Shown: positions 29,666 to 40,061, counted from the stretch's first letter. The stretch is DNA of 64,000 bases from Sphingobacterium sp. (GCA_031277685.1 JAITLV010000029.1:1-64000); one strand, 5' to 3'. The notes: generated by a model not told the origin, from the letters alone. Made by a program: numbers and translations.

Positions 29666-29689
29666 TATTTAATTCCACAAAAACTTCTG

Positions 29690-29697
29690 TACTTTTG
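29690..29697 (+). promoter_or_regulatory. -7 promoter box before acylphosphatase
   Basis: TACTTTTG, a perfect TAnnTTTG match, only 4 bp before the ATG, so the message may be almost leaderless. No good -33 box is seen. Confidence 0.45.
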
Positions 29698-29701
29698 CCT
29701 T

Positions 29702-29983
29702 ATGAAACATTTGAATATTTCAATAAGGGGTAAAGTACAAGGAGTCTTTTTTCGATTGACGGCTAAAGCTGTTGCCGACCAGGTTGGCGTGAAAGGATTT
29801 GTTGTCAATCAAAAGGATGGATCTGTTTACATCGAGGCTGAGGGGGATGATTTTGCGCTAGATTCATTGTTGGACTTCTGCCAGGAAGGCCCAGAAGATG
29901 CAAATGTTGAAGCTGTTGAAGCTCAGGAAGGCGACTTGAAAGGCTTTTCCAATTTTGAAGTGATTAAAAGAATCCAATCCTAA
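29702..29983 (+). CDS. acyP: Acylphosphatase
   Basis: A 93-residue acylphosphatase that hydrolyses carboxyl-phosphate bonds such as those of acetyl phosphate or 1,3-bisphosphoglycerate. The phosphate-binding loop GKVQGVFFRLTAKAVA with its catalytic Arg is intact. The second motif reads GFVVNQKDGSVYIEAEG with the catalytic Asn. Standard length. It is followed 5 bp later by the flippase gene. Confidence 0.95.
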   Translation: MKHLNISIRGKVQGVFFRLTAKAVADQVGVKGFVVNQKDGSVYIEAEGDDFALDSLLDFCQEGPEDANVEAVEAQEGDLKGFSNFEVIKRIQS

Positions 29984-29988
29984 TTCTA

Positions 29989-31491
29989 GTGTCTACAATA
30001 AAGAAATTTCTCAGCGATACCGTTATTTATGGTGTGACTACTATCGTTTCAAGAATGATAGGATTCCTGATGACACCGCTTTATCTTCGTAAATTCAAGG
30101 ATGCAGCGATCTATGGAGTTTATTCTAATTTTTATGCGTGGATGTCCATGCTGAATGCTATTCTAGCATTTGGAATGGAGACGACCTATTTCCGGTATTT
30201 ACAGAAAGTTGAACCCCAGGATAAAAATAAAGTTTACAATAATAGTTTCTTTATTACCTTAATTACCTCCGGATTATTATTGTTGTCTGTATTTGTTTTT
30301 ACAAGACCTATTGCTTCGTGGTTTGCGGATGGGGGGGATGTGTCTCTTTATGAGAAATATATCAAATACTTTGCATTTATTCTTGTTGCAGATGCACTGG
30401 CTGTCGTGCCATTTACAAAATTGCGTGCCGAAGGGAGACCTTATAAGTATAGTGCATTGAAATTTGTCAATATCGGTATTACCGTGATTTCAAATTTGTT
30501 CTTTATTTTGTTTTTACCTGATTGGGTACATAAGTACAGCTTTTGGGCGGATTTCGCCGGAACATGGTTCAAAGAAGGTTGGATTGGTTATGTCTTTATT
30601 TCCAATCTTTTTGCAAGTATTGTTACATTAATTCTATTACTGCCTGAATTGTTAACTTTCCGATTCAGCCTAGATAAAAGATTAATGAATGAAATGTTAA
30701 AGTATAGCTTCCCAATTTTAGTCGCTAATATTTCATTTATTATTAATGAGAATCTAGACAAAATGTTCTTTCTGAAATTGGTGCCCGGGGAGGCGGGGAA
30801 AGACGATTTAGGTATATATGGTGCAGTTGCTAAATTGGCTGTATTTCTAAGTTTATTTGTTACAGCTTTTAGACTAGGGGCAGAACCTTTCTTCTTTTCA
30901 TATTCAAAAAACCAGAATGCATCGAAAACCTACGCACTAATCATGGAGTATTTTGTTATCCTTATGGTGATCGCAATGGTCGGATTGACAGTTAATCTGG
31001 ATTGGCTGAAATATTTTATTAAGGGTAATGAAAAAGAGATCGCGACATACTGGACGGGGCTTAAAATTGTCCCAATTCTTTTATTCAATTATGTGCTACT
31101 AGGCATATATATGAATTTATCTATTTGGTATAAGTTGACAGATCATACACGTTACGCTATTTATATTTCGGGCATAGGAGCGCTAATTACAATTATGCTA
31201 AATGTGTGGCTTATCCCAACTTATTCCTATGTTGGGGCTGTTTTATCAACGACAGTAGTATATCTGGTCATGATCGGTTTTTCACTCTATTGGGGACAAA
31301 AATATTATCCTATCCCGTATAAAATATTGAAAATTGGGGCCTATTTAGGTGTTGGGTTGCTAATCTCCTGGCTCAGTTTTCAAGTTTTCCATAGTAATAT
31401 TTGGATAGGTAATGCTATGCTGATATTTATGCTATTGGCGATATGTTTACTTGAGAAAAATGGAGTTATGCGATTGCTTCGGAGAAAATAG
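29989..31491 (+). CDS. Oligosaccharide flippase / polysaccharide biosynthesis membrane protein
   Basis: A 500-residue integral membrane protein with 12-14 hydrophobic helices, of the MOP superfamily (polysaccharide-export/Wzx-like). It begins at a GTG with the typical Bacteroidota opening STIKKFLSDTVIYGVTTIVSRMIGFLMTPLYLRKF. Such proteins flip lipid-linked sugars across the inner membrane. There are no glycan-synthesis genes next to it, so its substrate is unknown. It runs to a terminator shared with the convergent dus gene. Confidence 0.85.
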   Translation: MSTIKKFLSDTVIYGVTTIVSRMIGFLMTPLYLRKFKDAAIYGVYSNFYAWMSMLNAILAFGMETTYFRYLQKVEPQDKNKVYNNSFFITLITSGLLLLSVFVFTRPIASWFADGGDVSLYEKYIKYFAFILVADALAVVPFTKLRAEGRPYKYSALKFVNIGITVISNLFFILFLPDWVHKYSFWADFAGTWFKEGWIGYVFISNLFASIVTLILLLPELLTFRFSLDKRLMNEMLKYSFPILVANISFIINENLDKMFFLKLVPGEAGKDDLGIYGAVAKLAVFLSLFVTAFRLGAEPFFFSYSKNQNASKTYALIMEYFVILMVIAMVGLTVNLDWLKYFIKGNEKEIATYWTGLKIVPILLFNYVLLGIYMNLSIWYKLTDHTRYAIYISGIGALITIMLNVWLIPTYSYVGAVLSTTVVYLVMIGFSLYWGQKYYPIPYKILKIGAYLGVGLLISWLSFQVFHSNIWIGNAMLIFMLLAICLLEKNGVMRLLRRK

Positions 31492-31510
31492 CAAGCCTTG
31501 TTCAGAAAAC

Positions 31511-31547
31511 AAAAAAGGTGGCAACTAAGTAAGTCGCCACCTTTTTT
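31511..31547. terminator. Bidirectional terminator between flippase and dus genes
   Basis: Stem AAAAAAGGTGGC / GCCACCTTTTTT around a 12-nt loop; T-run on both strands. Confidence 0.92.
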
Positions 31548-31559
31548 GTTTGAAGGAAT

Positions 31560-32555
31560 TTAGAATACCTCAGTTTCGAAAGTATGCTCAATATCGTGGA
31601 GAACGTCCAGAATTTCATCTTGCGTTTGTAAACTGACCAATTTCATTCTGGATTCTTTAAAATTCGGAATTCCTTTGAAATAATTTGCGTAATGTCTACG
31701 CATTTCAAAAATCCCCAGTTTATCGCCTTTCCATTCAATGGATTTGTTTAAATGTGTTTTGCAGACTTCCACACGTTCAGCAATTGTAGGGCCCTCCAGG
31801 CGTTCACCAGTATGAAAGAAATGCTTAATTTCTCTAAAGATCCAGGGATAGCCAATCGCAGCGCGACCGATCATAATTCCATCAACCTCATATTCTTGAC
31901 GCCAGGCAGCCGCTTTTTCTACCGAATCCACATCGCCATTACCGAAAATTGGGATCTGAATACGTGGATTGCGTTTGATATCGCGGATCATAGACCAATC
32001 AGCCTGGCCCTTGTATAATTGCGCACGGGTGCGCCCATGTATTGCCAATGCTTTAATCCCGACATCCTGTAGTCGTTCGGCAACCTCGTATACATTTTTT
32101 GTGTTGTCATCCCAGCCAAGACGCGTTTTTACAGTCACGGGTAGATGGGTTGCTTCGACTACGGCTTTGGTCATTGAAACCATTTTATCAATGTCCTGTA
32201 GTAAGGACGAGCCAGCCCCCTTACAGACAACTTTCTTAACAGGACAACCGTAATTGATGTCGATTAAATTTGGATTTGCTTTTGTACAGATCTCAGCGGA
32301 TTGACGCATACTTTCAATATCGCCCCCAAATATCTGAATGCCAATAGGCCGTTCATATTCAAAAATATCGAGTTTTTGAACTGATTTGGCGGCATCACGA
32401 ATCAGTCCTTCTGAGGAAATGAATTCCGTATACATTAAATCTACACCATTTTGTTTGCAAACATACCGAAATGGGGGGTCGCTGACATCCTCCATCGGAG
32501 CAAGTAACAAAGGGAATTCTCCCAAATCAATATTTTCACCAATCTTGACCGACAT
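31560..32555 (-). CDS. dusB: tRNA-dihydrouridine synthase, DusB type
   Basis: A flavoprotein that reduces uridine to dihydrouridine in tRNA. The barrel starts LLLAPMEDVSDPPFR. The catalytic Cys is in DINYGCPVKKVVCKGAGSSLL, and the FMN-binding motifs LAIHGRTRAQLYKGQADW and IPIFGNGDVDSVEKA follow. The track begins at a TTG; the ATG at 32555 (MSVKIGENIDLG) lies close after a TACCTTTG promoter box and is preferred (331 residues). The DusB assignment over DusA/C is by general similarity. Confidence 0.93.
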   Translation of the reverse strand: MSVKIGENIDLGEFPLLLAPMEDVSDPPFRYVCKQNGVDLMYTEFISSEGLIRDAAKSVQKLDIFEYERPIGIQIFGGDIESMRQSAEICTKANPNLIDINYGCPVKKVVCKGAGSSLLQDIDKMVSMTKAVVEATHLPVTVKTRLGWDDNTKNVYEVAERLQDVGIKALAIHGRTRAQLYKGQADWSMIRDIKRNPRIQIPIFGNGDVDSVEKAAAWRQEYEVDGIMIGRAAIGYPWIFREIKHFFHTGERLEGPTIAERVEVCKTHLNKSIEWKGDKLGIFEMRRHYANYFKGIPNFKESRMKLVSLQTQDEILDVLHDIEHTFETEVF

Positions 32556-32572
32556 CTTCAATTATTTTTTTA

Positions 32573-32580
32573 CAAAGGTA
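32573..32580 (-). promoter_or_regulatory. -7 promoter box before dus
   Basis: Minus-strand TACCTTTG, a perfect TAnnTTTG match, 17 bp upstream of the dus ATG. Confidence 0.5.
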
Positions 32581-32622
32581 CAAAATTTGGCATTAGTATA
32601 AAGTTAGCTAACTGTCATGAGT

Positions 32623-35064
32623 TTAGAGACGACTTTTTATATCTTCAGAACCCGTGGAGCGTTGTGTTGTTGGGTTTGGTGAGCCACCGAAACGATAACT
32701 GAAAGATAAGATAGCGGTTCTACTGTCAGGGTTAGATCTGCCGATCAGCTTTATGGTTGGAGAAATAGTTTCGTATCGTCGATTGTTGGTTCTGAAAATA
32801 TCGTTCACAACTAATTTCAGCGTTGCTTTTTTATGGAGAAAGTTTTTCTGGATACCTGAATAGATCTGTCCATAACTTTTGATTTGGCTGATACCTATTG
32901 TTAGGCCAGATACATAATTACCACCAATTTCTAAAGACCAATCCTTAGGCAGTTTGAATGAATTCTGGCTGTTTAGGCTTAATGTGTTGCCCTTGCGGAA
33001 TGCCAATTCATCGTCTTGAGGTATTTCATATTCATTCCGATAGTAGTTTAAAAAATGGGTTGCAGACCACCAACTGGTCAATTGTGTCGGCGCAATAAAG
33101 GAGATACCATAATTTTTAAATGAGCCAATATTTTCGGGTCTTTCAAAAGTAATATAAGGATTCAGCGGGTCTCTTCCTAATATATCATTGACGACATTTG
33201 ATCGCTGGGCATAATTTAGCGTTAAGACATATTTGCTTGCGTAAGTATAGCCCAGTTCGAATGTGTGCTCGTATGCGGGATTTAATTTCGAATTTCCTTC
33301 TGCGTAGGAAAATGGATCTGTATATACCCGAAAAGGATTTAAATCCCAAAACGAGGGTCGTTGTACGCGATAGCTGTAGCTGGTCTGTACTTTATGATTG
33401 TCATTGGCTGTATAAGTGAAAAACGCTGCTGGGAATAGTTTGAAATAGGATCTTTCAAATTGTTCGTTCAATGTAATTTGATGACTACGTGTACGGGTGT
33501 GTTCACCACGAACGCCTATTTGCGTTGAAAACTTATGCCAGCTTTTTGATAGATTTAGATAACCAGCATGAATGGTCTCTTTGTATATAAAGTGATTACT
33601 TGTACCCAGATCGGGGACATATTGATCGTTTAGTAATGTATCATAATGCAGATCGTTTTCGGTACGTACATAACTGCTCTTCCAACCCGCCTCCAGTTTA
33701 AAGTCCTTTGGTAGTGGGAGGGTATAATCTAACTTGGCAACATATACCTTATTGTCCGAAGGGATATCACCTATTCTTGAGGAGCTTGTGGGCGGTGTTG
33801 AAGCTTCCACATTGTTATATGCCGTATTAAGCCGCTGATCCATTTTTGAGTAATGGTCAACTAGGTCAAGATCTATTTTTAATTCGTGGCCGTTGTCATT
33901 TAGCTTTAAGTTATAATTTACATTATAAAGCATATCCCGCCAACGCTCTTTTCCTTCTGTTATGGTCGTGGATGACCATACTAAATTATCGGTATTAAAG
34001 TTTCGGAAATTATTAGTGGTGGGTTCGTACTTTGGATATTTTCCAAAACCGCCATTAATCAAGAAGCCTATCGTCTGTTTGGGATTTATTGTGAAGTCCA
34101 TGCCTACTCTAAAATTGTTAGATCGGAGCCTGGGTTTTATGGTGTTTTCCTGTTGTGAATACGATTCGGGATCAGCTCCCTGATTGGTATAAAAATAGCG
34201 AGTCAGTGAGTTGTAATATTCCAGATTCTGGAAATACTGATTGTATATTCCAAATATATTGATTTTTTCAGTGCGATAATTGAGGTTTAGATTTCCACCA
34301 AGATGTGTTCCTCTACCAGCACCTGCATTAGCGGATAGGGAACCATTAAATCCCTGTTTGATCCCTTTTTTTAATACGATATTAATGATCCCCGCGGAGC
34401 CTGCGGCATCCTGTTTTGCATTTGGGTTGGACATGACTTCAATTTTATTGATATCCAATGAGGAGGTGCTCCGCAAGAGATTGGCCAATTGATCTGTTGA
34501 TAGGTATGTCATTTTTCCATTGATCATGACGGTAGTCCCAGATTTTCCTTTTATGCTTAACGAGCCACTTTCGTCGACAGCTACACCAGGGATCTTGCTT
34601 AGCAACTCGAGCCCATTATTGCCATCTGCAAGCATGGAGTTTTCAATATTGAAGACCAGTTTGTCCTGTTGCTGTTCGATAAATTGTTTTTTTCTTTCAA
34701 CGACGACTTCAGCGAGATAAGCATTGTTTTGCAATAATAGGATCTTCCCAAGATCATACTCGTCAAAATGTTCGTCCAACCTGAAATGAGGACTAAAGGT
34801 ATCCTGATGGGTAAGGCTTTTGACTTTAATAAAATAGCTGCCCGCTTTTGTATTGGTAAACCTGAAATTTCCGGTACTATCTGAGCGTACCATACTTATC
34901 AGTGTACCATCTTTGACCTGATAAAGCGAAATACTTACATAAGGAATGGCCTGTTTATCTTCGCCCACAGTCTGTCCCTTGATGTGATTTGCTTTTTGGG
35001 CCTGGCTTGTAAATAGGGTACAGATCCAGAGGAGACTTAATAGATAACGGAGGATATAAGGCAT
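32623..35064 (-). CDS. Outer-membrane beta-barrel family protein (TonB-receptor-like)
   Basis: An 813-residue outer-membrane protein: signal peptide (LLSLLWICTLFTSQAQ), carboxypeptidase-like domain (about 27-110), and a plug-like region (LELLSKIPGVAVDESGSLSIKGKSGTTVMINGKMTYLS). A large barrel of the Bacteroidota family related to TonB receptors follows. It is the last gene of the iron-uptake-type operon, only 10 bp after the PepSY gene. It may be a second receptor or a companion channel. The C-terminus carries a polar tail (TTQRSTGSEDIKSRL) after the last strand, unusual for a barrel that normally ends in an aromatic residue. Confidence 0.85.
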   Translation of the reverse strand: MPYILRYLLSLLWICTLFTSQAQKANHIKGQTVGEDKQAIPYVSISLYQVKDGTLISMVRSDSTGNFRFTNTKAGSYFIKVKSLTHQDTFSPHFRLDEHFDEYDLGKILLLQNNAYLAEVVVERKKQFIEQQQDKLVFNIENSMLADGNNGLELLSKIPGVAVDESGSLSIKGKSGTTVMINGKMTYLSTDQLANLLRSTSSLDINKIEVMSNPNAKQDAAGSAGIINIVLKKGIKQGFNGSLSANAGAGRGTHLGGNLNLNYRTEKINIFGIYNQYFQNLEYYNSLTRYFYTNQGADPESYSQQENTIKPRLRSNNFRVGMDFTINPKQTIGFLINGGFGKYPKYEPTTNNFRNFNTDNLVWSSTTITEGKERWRDMLYNVNYNLKLNDNGHELKIDLDLVDHYSKMDQRLNTAYNNVEASTPPTSSSRIGDIPSDNKVYVAKLDYTLPLPKDFKLEAGWKSSYVRTENDLHYDTLLNDQYVPDLGTSNHFIYKETIHAGYLNLSKSWHKFSTQIGVRGEHTRTRSHQITLNEQFERSYFKLFPAAFFTYTANDNHKVQTSYSYRVQRPSFWDLNPFRVYTDPFSYAEGNSKLNPAYEHTFELGYTYASKYVLTLNYAQRSNVVNDILGRDPLNPYITFERPENIGSFKNYGISFIAPTQLTSWWSATHFLNYYRNEYEIPQDDELAFRKGNTLSLNSQNSFKLPKDWSLEIGGNYVSGLTIGISQIKSYGQIYSGIQKNFLHKKATLKLVVNDIFRTNNRRYETISPTIKLIGRSNPDSRTAILSFSYRFGGSPNPTTQRSTGSEDIKSRL

Positions 35065-35074
35065 GATGATATAA

Positions 35075-36208
35075 TTAAATTGTTGCTAATTGTGGACGTC
35101 TTGATTTTTTGGTTGACTTTTTTTTCTTTCCCCACCAGATGTAGAATCCTGTTATCGGCAAAGTCGCACAGATCAGCGATGCAATGAAGTAAATTATTTT
35201 GGTGGTCATTCCACCGATAAAACCGGTATGCAGGGCGTAATTGGAACGCATCAGCCATTCCGTAGTGTTGGCCTCATCTATTGGGCCTTGTTTGCGGCCG
35301 GTCAATTCTAGTGTGTAGCGGTCAAAATTTAGATCTCTCCAGCTTCCATTGGCCATGTCCGTACAGGCATAGACAGTTTTATCTTCCTTTTCAGGATAGT
35401 GTACAATCACAGCCTCTTTGTTGAATTTTGCATACTCATGACGGACTTTGTGCCAGATTTGATCAGCAACGACCAAAGCATCATTGAGTGGTTGCTCGGG
35501 CAGATCAGGTTTATTGGCCTTTTCTGTCTTTGGTTTGCTGGGATAGCCGCCCGTCATCCAAACGACCGAACTTCGGATCCAGGGAAAACTCATGATGAGT
35601 CCAGTCAAACACATCACCAATGCAATTGTGAGCCCATAGAAACCGAGCACGTTATGTAGGTCGTAATTGACTCTCTTAAATTTGGCTTTCCATTTAATCG
35701 TAAAACTTTGTTCTCTTGACCTGCGATTCCATTTTTTTGGCCACCATAGCACCATACCTGTGATCAACAGTATGAAGAAAATAAATGTACTCCAGCCAAC
35801 CACTTGCCGGCCTATCTTCACAGGCATCCAAAGGTGACGATGTCCCTCATCCATGAAATGGAAAAAATCCTCATGATTGACAATGGCCAGGACTTCGGCT
35901 GTGTATGGGTTGACATAGACTAAACTATCAGAATGATCTAAATTTACTTTGACTGATTTATCCAGACCATAATACCAGGAGCTCGCTATTTCCTGATCGG
36001 GGAGTACCGATTTGACAGACTTATAGATTGCGGAGGGAGGAAGCTGTTCTTCCGATTTTTGAGCTGTGACCTGAATATAGTTTGTGGTTAATTCTTTGAT
36101 GTCATGTTCAAAGACAAGTACACAACCTGTAATTCCCAGGATGATAACAGGAATACCAGTGGCGAGCCCCAACCAGAGATGTAGCCAGGCATTGATTTTA
36201 CTAAGCAT
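35075..36208 (-). CDS. PepSY-associated transmembrane protein
   Basis: A 377-residue inner-membrane protein with about four hydrophobic helices (AWLHLWLGLATGIPVIILGITGCVLVFEH at the start) and PepSY-type periplasmic segments. These proteins occur next to siderophore receptors and are thought to assist iron release by reduction in the periplasm. The track begins at a TTG; the ATG at 36208 (MLSKINAWLHLWLGL) fits the family. It is in a tight operon between a DUF4374 lipoprotein and the barrel protein. Confidence 0.9.
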   Translation of the reverse strand: MLSKINAWLHLWLGLATGIPVIILGITGCVLVFEHDIKELTTNYIQVTAQKSEEQLPPSAIYKSVKSVLPDQEIASSWYYGLDKSVKVNLDHSDSLVYVNPYTAEVLAIVNHEDFFHFMDEGHRHLWMPVKIGRQVVGWSTFIFFILLITGMVLWWPKKWNRRSREQSFTIKWKAKFKRVNYDLHNVLGFYGLTIALVMCLTGLIMSFPWIRSSVVWMTGGYPSKPKTEKANKPDLPEQPLNDALVVADQIWHKVRHEYAKFNKEAVIVHYPEKEDKTVYACTDMANGSWRDLNFDRYTLELTGRKQGPIDEANTTEWLMRSNYALHTGFIGGMTTKIIYFIASLICATLPITGFYIWWGKKKKSTKKSRRPQLATI

Positions 36209-36276
36209 AATAAGCAAGGGTTATTTTGTAATCCGATCTGCTCAGGTAGTCTGGCAGATCGGATCATGATGGATTA

Positions 36277-37533
36277 TTAGTAATTGATTTTGCTCATTGA
36301 CGATACTTGGGATATCCCAGTAAATTTCAAACCTCTTTTTGCTGTTGCATTATTGATATCAATGACGTAGGTATAATATTGTTTGTCATCTTTATCTTGA
36401 CAAGTATAGTAAGCTTTCGAGCTACCTTTGTCAACATATACGACGTCTTTATAACCTTGTTGTTCATGTGAAGGAATCTCTAGGATTTCTGTCATTTTTT
36501 TGGTTTGGATATCTACAATATATAATTTGACAAGACCGCCACCTACACCTTCGGACTGTTCACCTTTGTTGTAGATCGTCATTAAAAATTTATTGTCTTT
36601 GAGATAACTACCTCTTGCTATTTTACCCTTTCCAAGAGATTCGATATCGAAATAATAATCTTTATCAAATTCATCTGTTCCTTTTTTGATCCTTAGGAAT
36701 CCAGATTTGTTTTTTGTAGCCAATGATGCTTCATTTGCCGAGAACCATACATATGCATCACCTTTATCGTCTACTGCTAAACCTTGTTGAGCAAACCAGT
36801 TTCCGATATGGGAACCTCTTCCATCACGGATTGTTTTTTCAAATTTAAGTTCAGGATAAGAGAAGATACCAATATAGGTCGTATCTGTAGTCGTAAAATC
36901 TCCACCCCAGTTATTTGAACCATCTCCAGATTGGAAAGGAATATAGACCTTATTACCTACTTGGAATACACCTGTCCAGATTGCCATGCGTTTGCCACCC
37001 AATACTTTGGAAAGATCGACCGTGTTTTTGTTGGCGATGGAGAAATTTTGAGCATCATAGTTTCTTAGCGTCGCGACAGGATTTACCATGCTTCGGTTGG
37101 TTGTCCCTAAAATCACATTTTTATCACCGAAATTACCATATATACCTGCGGTTTCGGCGTTTACCTGATCATCTTTAAGTCTTTGCAGATCGCCTTTGGC
37201 ATCAATAGCATAAGGAGTTATCGGGCCTTGGCCACCGTATGTCAGACCAAAAACATGGTTGTTTTGATTGATAAAAGAAAATTCTGTTGCTGGCATACCG
37301 TTACCTACAATGCTTAAATTACCTTGGCTAACATCATCCGTAGTAACAATATAAGTGCCCGATGAACCTGACTCCGAGCTCCCTTGACCAGTTACGATAA
37401 AGACAAATTTTTCCTTCTTTTTCGCGTTTCCTGAATCTTCTCCACCTTCAACAGGCTTGTCCTTTGAACAAGCGGTAATTGTTAATACGCCACAGGCTAC
37501 GGTGAGCATTCTTAAGTAATTTGACTTTTTCAT
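36277..37533 (-). CDS. DUF4374 family lipoprotein
   Basis: A 418-residue lipoprotein (lipobox LTITACSK, Cys near residue 22) with a predicted beta-propeller built of repeated blades of about 45-50 residues. This family is found almost only in Bacteroidota, beside TonB receptors and PepSY proteins. It is probably exposed at the periplasm or surface and may help capture the iron chelate; its biochemical role is not established. A related lipoprotein lies on the other side of the receptor (40062-41264). Confidence 0.85.
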   Translation of the reverse strand: MKKSNYLRMLTVACGVLTITACSKDKPVEGGEDSGNAKKKEKFVFIVTGQGSSESGSSGTYIVTTDDVSQGNLSIVGNGMPATEFSFINQNNHVFGLTYGGQGPITPYAIDAKGDLQRLKDDQVNAETAGIYGNFGDKNVILGTTNRSMVNPVATLRNYDAQNFSIANKNTVDLSKVLGGKRMAIWTGVFQVGNKVYIPFQSGDGSNNWGGDFTTTDTTYIGIFSYPELKFEKTIRDGRGSHIGNWFAQQGLAVDDKGDAYVWFSANEASLATKNKSGFLRIKKGTDEFDKDYYFDIESLGKGKIARGSYLKDNKFLMTIYNKGEQSEGVGGGLVKLYIVDIQTKKMTEILEIPSHEQQGYKDVVYVDKGSSKAYYTCQDKDDKQYYTYVIDINNATAKRGLKFTGISQVSSMSKINY

Positions 37534-37558
37534 TTTGAGTTATTTAATAAATTGTGTG

Positions 37559-39949
37559 TTATTTTTTGCGTATAAAGTATCTGAATTTGACATTGAAAGA
37601 CCGACTAGGTTTCTGCAATTCAAAATTGTCGTATCGTGTTGCGTCGGTTAGGTTATTACATTCCAGCGCAACATTGTATTTCCCCGAAGCCATCGCATAG
37701 ACAATGTTGACATCATGGGATAGTTGTTTGGGAATAATGAAACGCTGTGCTGGTGTGCCCAAACTTGGAAAATCCAAAAAGAAAGCATGGATATATTGGA
37801 GATTGTAACCGATCGTCAATGTATTATGTTTACCTCCGAAGTGGTGCAAATAATAGGCAGCATCTGCATTGCCATATAAATATGGGATATTGGGCATGCG
37901 ATCCTTGTAAACACTGCTTTCTACGAGTTGACCGGGCTCATATTTCGTGTTATTGATTATATTTTGGTAGGTTAGATTACCACCGATTGAAAACTGATTT
38001 TTATAGAAATATTTTAGATTAAGATCTACTCCATTATTGAGGACACTTCTTAAATTGAGGTATTTACTCTCTCTTTTGTTGTTTGAGCTTAATGGGCTGA
38101 TGTAGAGTCTTATAAAATCAGTTGCATTTCTATAGGTATAGTTCGCATCTATAATGATATGGTTATTCTCATTCCATTTTTTTGTGTAGGAGAGACCGAC
38201 ATTGATGTTATGGCTATTCTCTGGTTTGAGTGTTGGATTTGCGCTCAGGTCCTGTGCATCGCCAAATAATTCGTTGTTTTCAGGTAATCTGGAAGCTTTC
38301 TCATAGGAAGCTTTCAATTGTAGGGTTGGATTGACAAAGTAGGAAGCCGCAAAGCCATAGCCTAATTTATTGACCGTCGTTTCTACATTTTTGTAGATTT
38401 CATTTTTCTTGACTTCTTCAAAGTACTTACCTTTTTGGTTGTAATTTTTTACAAATACATTTAAATCCCATTGATCAGCTATGTTGGTACGATAACCTAG
38501 TGCAGTAATATTTTTTGTCGTTTTCCGTGGCAACTTGTTGATTTCGAGATCTGGGTAATATTTATCTTTTCCTTTGCGGTCAAATGTTGTCAATAGGTGA
38601 TTGACCATAAAATGATGTTTTTCATTGATCGCATAGGAGAGGTTGGCAATGAAGTTGCCATTGTTATTGTTGAAACGATAATCGCGTAGTTCGTTTTCAC
38701 CTCCGGGAGCATTAGGGTTATTTTTATCTTTGGGTTCACTTTCTCCGGACCAGGTAAATCTTCTATTCACCGTATCCAGACTGCGTTCTTTACCGAGGTT
38801 GTATCGGCCAAATATGTTGACATCTAGTCCCTTTACAAATAGATCTTTTTTGATGTATTTTACACTGGGTTGGATGATATTTCCTAGGGCTTCCCTGTCT
38901 CCGTAAACATCGTCCATGTGGTTTCCGGTCTGGATTTCTTTTTTGTTTTCACCCAGTGTTATTCCAAAAAGGAGCTGATCTGCATATTTCTTGTTGGAGA
39001 CTCCGATATTATAAACCATAGTTTCATTTCGGTAGGTGTCGTGAAAACGCCTTCTTCTTCCTTTGGTATATTTTCCGGTTTCAAAATCAGCCGTCCGCAC
39101 ATTCACCCAGTAATTGTTGTCCGAATAGTTTTGGAAGGCCGACAAGGTCATTGTTAATCCGTTATTTGAGATGTATCCTGCATTTACCGCAGTCTTATGT
39201 GTGTTGAAGGAACCATAAGAATAAGAAGCATCAAGGTACTTACCAGGTTCATTTTTGGTAACAATATTCACGGCACCACCTAAAGCATCGCCACCCAGCC
39301 ATACCGGAACAACGCCTTTGTACACTTCCACACGTTCGGCAAAATTGATCGGGATATTATTCAATTGAAATGATGAACCAAAATTGTCCATCGGAATACC
39401 ATCCAGAAATAATTTCACCTGATTGCCGGAAAATCCATTAATACTAAAAGACATATTTGATCCGACACCGCCGGACTCTCTCAAGCGTACGCCTGAGACT
39501 CTATTAAGTGCCTGGCCGATATCTAAAGTTGTATTGTACAGTTTTTTTGCATCTATTGCAGAGACGTTGTAGGGTTGTCGTGTTACTTCACTTGTAGTGG
39601 ATCTACCTATCACTTCAACTTCCGCCATGATTTTTTGATCTGGGGTCATTTGTATTTCGGATAGATCAATGATATTTTTAATACATGCCAGGGATCTATT
39701 TATTGTCTGATATCCCACTGCCGAAATTGTGACCTGATGATTGCCGAAAGAAATTCCAGTTATTTTGAAAAACCCATTTTTATCTGCTTTGGCCCCTTTA
39801 TTTGTGCCATTTAAGACAATTGTAGCGCCATGAATAGGTTGGTTCGAGGTATTGGTAATACTACCTTTGACTTCGGCTAGTTGTTGGGAATGTGAAGGAA
39901 ATGATATGATTAGGAAGAAAAATAACCATACTACTTTAAATTTTGACAT
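37559..39949 (-). CDS. TonB-dependent receptor, siderophore/iron type
   Basis: A 796-residue receptor: signal peptide (VVWLFFFLIISFPSHSQ), carboxypeptidase-like domain (about 24-105), and a plug with VSGVRLRESGGVGSNMSFSINGFSGNQVKLFLDGIPMDNFG and VVPVWLGGDALGGAVNIVTKNE. A barrel follows, ending FNVKFRYFIRKK, with a few basic residues beyond the last aromatic. The surrounding ECF sigma/FecR-like pair, DUF4374 lipoproteins and PepSY protein point to an iron chelate or haem as substrate. This is inference from context; no ligand signature is visible. A 111-bp gap separates it from the upstream lipoprotein gene. Confidence 0.9.
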   Translation of the reverse strand: MSKFKVVWLFFFLIISFPSHSQQLAEVKGSITNTSNQPIHGATIVLNGTNKGAKADKNGFFKITGISFGNHQVTISAVGYQTINRSLACIKNIIDLSEIQMTPDQKIMAEVEVIGRSTTSEVTRQPYNVSAIDAKKLYNTTLDIGQALNRVSGVRLRESGGVGSNMSFSINGFSGNQVKLFLDGIPMDNFGSSFQLNNIPINFAERVEVYKGVVPVWLGGDALGGAVNIVTKNEPGKYLDASYSYGSFNTHKTAVNAGYISNNGLTMTLSAFQNYSDNNYWVNVRTADFETGKYTKGRRRRFHDTYRNETMVYNIGVSNKKYADQLLFGITLGENKKEIQTGNHMDDVYGDREALGNIIQPSVKYIKKDLFVKGLDVNIFGRYNLGKERSLDTVNRRFTWSGESEPKDKNNPNAPGGENELRDYRFNNNNGNFIANLSYAINEKHHFMVNHLLTTFDRKGKDKYYPDLEINKLPRKTTKNITALGYRTNIADQWDLNVFVKNYNQKGKYFEEVKKNEIYKNVETTVNKLGYGFAASYFVNPTLQLKASYEKASRLPENNELFGDAQDLSANPTLKPENSHNINVGLSYTKKWNENNHIIIDANYTYRNATDFIRLYISPLSSNNKRESKYLNLRSVLNNGVDLNLKYFYKNQFSIGGNLTYQNIINNTKYEPGQLVESSVYKDRMPNIPYLYGNADAAYYLHHFGGKHNTLTIGYNLQYIHAFFLDFPSLGTPAQRFIIPKQLSHDVNIVYAMASGKYNVALECNNLTDATRYDNFELQKPSRSFNVKFRYFIRKK

Positions 39950-40061
39950 TATTTATTTAGATTAATTACACATAGAAAAGTAGCGTAACTCTAAATTTAC
40001 CGAAGGTCAAAAAAGTAAATAAAATTATTAATTTATAATAGGTTGATTATCAATTGTGAAA

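Noticed and set aside
37747-39157. Plus-strand ORFs inside the TonB receptor genes
   Set aside because: They lie within strongly supported minus-strand genes and show no domain features; treated as shadows.
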